Assembly (NCBI GenBank): GCA_029267975.1
Contig: JAJUHH010000097.1
Coordinates: 1 to 8,927, forward strand
Source of the DNA: Clostridiales bacterium
GTDB taxonomy: Bacteria > Bacillota > Clostridia > Lachnospirales > Lachnospiraceae
Length of the DNA: 8,927 nt
Reading direction: 5' to 3'
Both the position numbers and the translations under genes were made by a program. Shown here in pieces: positions 7,491-8,927 of the stretch (its first letter is position 1; each line of letters begins with the position of its first letter). Below the pieces are notes generated by a model. That model did not search any database. It was not told the origin of the DNA and worked only from the letters and a program-made list of their open reading frames with translations.

Positions 7491-8333
7491 TCAGGCTCTG
7501 ACTGTGTAGGAAAGTACATCAGGTATGACCTCGCCATCGATCTGCAGGGCACAGGGATATTCAAAGGTCACCTGCACCTGCTTTCCTTCTATTACATTAC
7601 ACCAGTCTTTCCACTTGACATGCTCCCCCTTAAAGAGAGAAGTAAAACGCATGAGTGTTACGATGCGGCTGCGCTTATGTAGGCAAACCACAGAGACGGT
7701 TCCCTTTTGATTAAAGCGGTCCTGCTGCGGAGCCACCATCATGCCGCCACCATAGAAACGTCCCTTCATCGTGGAAGCAAGCCATACATCTTTGTATACG
7801 TAGGTTTCTCCGTCAACAATGATGGTTGCCTTGTTCTTCTTATAGGCGCCCAGACAGAGTTTAACTGCAATTTTGCCATAGTCGACAGGCTTATCGGAGG
7901 TCCTGCGCTGAAGATCGCCAATGCGGCAGGTTTCACCGTCGACACCGTAGCCAATGCCGTTAATAAACAACCGTTCCAGGCCGCTGACATTCACTAGGGG
8001 CAGGTTCTCCATGAAGCGGTTGAGTAGGATGCGCCCGTCTTTCACGTCCTTTTCTGCATCCCTGAAGAAGTCGTTACCGGATCCGCACTTGACATAGTAG
8101 ACCTTATTCTTAAGGCTATAACCCCGCAGATCATTGACAAAATGGTTAAGTGTTCCGTCCCCGCCAATAAGAAAGACCTCATCCTCAGGCGGCAGGCTGT
8201 CAAAAAAGGCCTTCTTGTCCTCCAGTTCCAGTACATTGTGCCACACAATATCCGTCATTCCTGCGCAATATGCGCGTGCTTCCTGCTCTCCACAACCATT
8301 GTTGGAGTTTGGATTCATCAGAATATGTTTCAT
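7491..8333 (-). CDS. Diacylglycerol-kinase-like lipid kinase (YegS/DagK/LCB5 family)
   Basis: The 280-residue protein is a soluble lipid kinase of the DAGK catalytic family, which transfers phosphate from ATP to a lipid hydroxyl such as that of diacylglycerol. The nucleotide-binding GGDGTLN is at residues 57-63 and GSGNDF at 84-89. A conserved GIGYGVDGE follows at 126-134. The second domain shows GGGMMVAPQQDRFNQKG (195-211) and ends with QIDGE (264-268), which holds a conserved catalytic/metal-binding Asp-Gly-Glu. Length is slightly short of the usual ~300 but no part is missing. AAAGGAG lies seven bases before the ATG. It is the first gene of the four-gene operon and faces the LysR gene across a 293-base gap. 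Substrate could be diacylglycerol, an alkyl/alkenyl glycerol, or another lipid alcohol; sequence does not decide. Confidence 0.9.
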   Translation of the reverse strand: MKHILMNPNSNNGCGEQEARAYCAGMTDIVWHNVLELEDKKAFFDSLPPEDEVFLIGGDGTLNHFVNDLRGYSLKNKVYYVKCGSGNDFFRDAEKDVKDGRILLNRFMENLPLVNVSGLERLFINGIGYGVDGETCRIGDLQRRTSDKPVDYGKIAVKLCLGAYKKNKATIIVDGETYVYKDVWLASTMKGRFYGGGMMVAPQQDRFNQKGTVSVVCLHKRSRIVTLMRFTSLFKGEHVKWKDWCNVIEGKQVQVTFEYPCALQIDGEVIPDVLSYTVRA

Positions 8334-8360
8334 GGCTATACTCCTTTACGTTTATTCGTA

Positions 8361-8376
8361 CATGGCTCATGCCATG
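8361..8376 (-). repeat. Small inverted repeat in the operon leader
   Basis: CATGGC (8361-8366) and GCCATG (8371-8376) pair perfectly with a four-base loop. In the operon transcript this hairpin sits 13 bases upstream of the AAAGGAG ribosome site of the kinase gene. It has no U-tract, so it is not a terminator. Confidence 0.5.
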
Positions 8377-8462
8377 CATAGGACGAAAAGTATCACTATG
8401 TGCTGCGCCTACGCCATTTAACCCGGATTTACGGCTTTCAGCACGTCTTGCGGATATAAAGA

Positions 8463-8503
8463 TTGCATAAGACGGTTTAATGTAATTTGTCATATTTGCA
8501 TAA
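8463..8503. repeat. Direct repeat TTGCATAA, 33-base period
   Basis: TTGCATAA occurs at 8463-8470 and 8496-8503, about three helical turns apart. Both copies are followed within one to three bases by ACG. They lie upstream of the kinase gene, where a regulator of the operon could bind. The copy number is low, so chance cannot be excluded. Confidence 0.5.
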
Positions 8504-8553
8504 AAACGATGCTATTAATAAATAATTATGTATAAATTTTAACAAATTTTTGC

Positions 8554-8583
8554 TTGCAAAGACAATTCAAATTGAGGTATAAT
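8554..8583 (+). promoter_or_regulatory. Candidate promoter of the LysR gene
   Basis: TTGCAA (8554-8559) and a perfect TATAAT (8578-8583) are 18 bases apart. The expected transcription start, near 8590, lies about 37 bases before the ATG at 8627 and inside the palindrome that follows. Confidence 0.6.
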
Positions 8584-8602
8584 TTATTCCGAAATGGAAT
8601 AA
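8584..8602. promoter_or_regulatory. Palindromic LysR-box-like operator
   Basis: TTATTCC (8584-8590) and GGAATAA (8596-8602) form a perfect inverted repeat around five bases. The core reads ATTC-N7-GAAT and satisfies the T-N11-A rule of LysR-type sites. It begins right after the -10 box, covering the probable transcription start, so binding there would repress the LysR gene itself. Confidence 0.55.
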
Positions 8603-8626
8603 CATGAGAATTTGTCGAGGTAAAAT

Positions 8627-8927
8627 ATGGAGCTTAACTATATTAAAGAGTTCACAGTTCTGGCAGAATATAAGAGCTTTAGCAAAGCAGCAGAAGAGCA
8701 GTATATTTCTCAGCCTACTCTTACCAAGCATATTCAGGCTCTTGAACGCGAATTAGGCGGAAAACTATTTAACAGAAATACGCATGGCATTTCCTTAAGT
8801 GAATTGGGGGAATTATTTTTGCCATTCGCAATCAGAATAAGCGAAGTGCAGAATGAATACGAAACAGCACTTCAGTCTTACAGGAGGATGAAGGCCTCCT
8901 CTTTCTCCATTGGTGTTGTTCATAATT
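8627..8927 (+). CDS. LysR-type transcriptional regulator (3' end outside window)
   Basis: The visible 100 residues are the N-terminal DNA-binding part of a LysR-family regulator. The winged helix-turn-helix spans about residues 1-65, with the typical SFSKAAEEQYISQPTLTKHI and LERELGGKLFNR segments, followed by the start of the linker helix and, at SFSIGVVHN, the beginning of the effector-binding domain. The ATG at 8627 is supported by GAGG six bases upstream. It is transcribed away from the lipid operon, the usual arrangement for a LysR protein that controls its divergent neighbour. The effector cannot be inferred because most of the sensing domain is missing. It is as AT-rich as the genomic background, unlike the operon it faces. 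Confidence 0.93.
   Translation, partial: MELNYIKEFTVLAEYKSFSKAAEEQYISQPTLTKHIQALERELGGKLFNRNTHGISLSELGELFLPFAIRISEVQNEYETALQSYRRMKASSFSIGVVHN

Larger units (their letters stand above)
8334..8626. other. Divergent regulatory region between the lipid operon and the LysR gene
   Basis: This 293-base gap holds no convincing gene. The half next to the LysR gene is strongly AT-rich and contains that gene's promoter. The half next to the kinase gene is more GC-rich and would be the operon's leader. I could not fix the operon promoter: the best - strand match is ATGACA (8494-8489) with TATGCA 18 bases on, which is weak and may need activation. Two copies of TTGCATAA and a small hairpin lie in the leader side; they are listed separately. 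Confidence 0.6.

Noticed and set aside
8200..8493. Open frame of 97 codons on the - strand running from the regulatory gap into the lipid kinase gene
   Set aside because: It overlaps about 130 bases of a clearly coding gene in another frame, has no good ribosome site and resembles no family I know.
1..8927. CRISPR arrays, tRNA or rRNA genes, insertion sequences, prophage or defence genes
   Set aside because: No repeat-spacer pattern, no tRNA-like cloverleaf, no transposase or integrase sequence was seen in either strand.

Overview
The window reads as chromosomal DNA of a low-GC anaerobic Bacillota, most likely Clostridia and perhaps Lachnospiraceae. This rests on gene content (a glucose-family PTS permease with an HPr gene, a clostridial-type DUF3788/DUF3795 protein, cysS) and on AGGAG-type ribosome sites and AT-rich intergenic DNA. 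The placement is inferred, not proven.

Bases 1-1500 (+) hold the 3' part of a PTS EIICBA sugar permease followed 19 bases later by an HPr gene; a strong hairpin closes the pair. Bases 1519-2925 (-) hold cysteinyl-tRNA synthetase, which converges on that hairpin. A divergent AT-rich intergenic region carries likely promoters for cysS (-) and for a + strand gene at 3180-3913. That gene looks like a DUF3788-DUF3795 fusion broken by one frameshift near 3341-3389. A second hairpin (3917-3959) separates it from the next unit.

Bases 3996-8333 (-) form a four-gene unit, in transcription order: a diacylglycerol-kinase-like lipid kinase, a phytoene-desaturase/retinol-saturase-like flavoprotein, a NAD(P)H reductase with FAD, NAD and C-terminal [2Fe-2S] domains (17-base overlap with the flavoprotein), and a YhhN/TMEM86-type membrane protein (lysoplasmalogenase family). 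Its GC content is visibly higher than its surroundings: hand-counted 60-base rows give about 55% inside the unit against about 30% in cysS. A LysR-type regulator begins divergently at 8627 and runs off the window; its promoter carries a palindromic ATTCC-N5-GGAAT site.

The most interesting part is this lipid-kinase / flavoprotein / reductase / YhhN cluster with its divergent LysR gene. It looks like a self-contained lipid or isoprenoid modification pathway with its own electron supply. Substrate and product cannot be read from sequence. Other points worth a look are an HPr with Lys in place of the regulatory Ser46 and the frameshifted Cys-rich gene.
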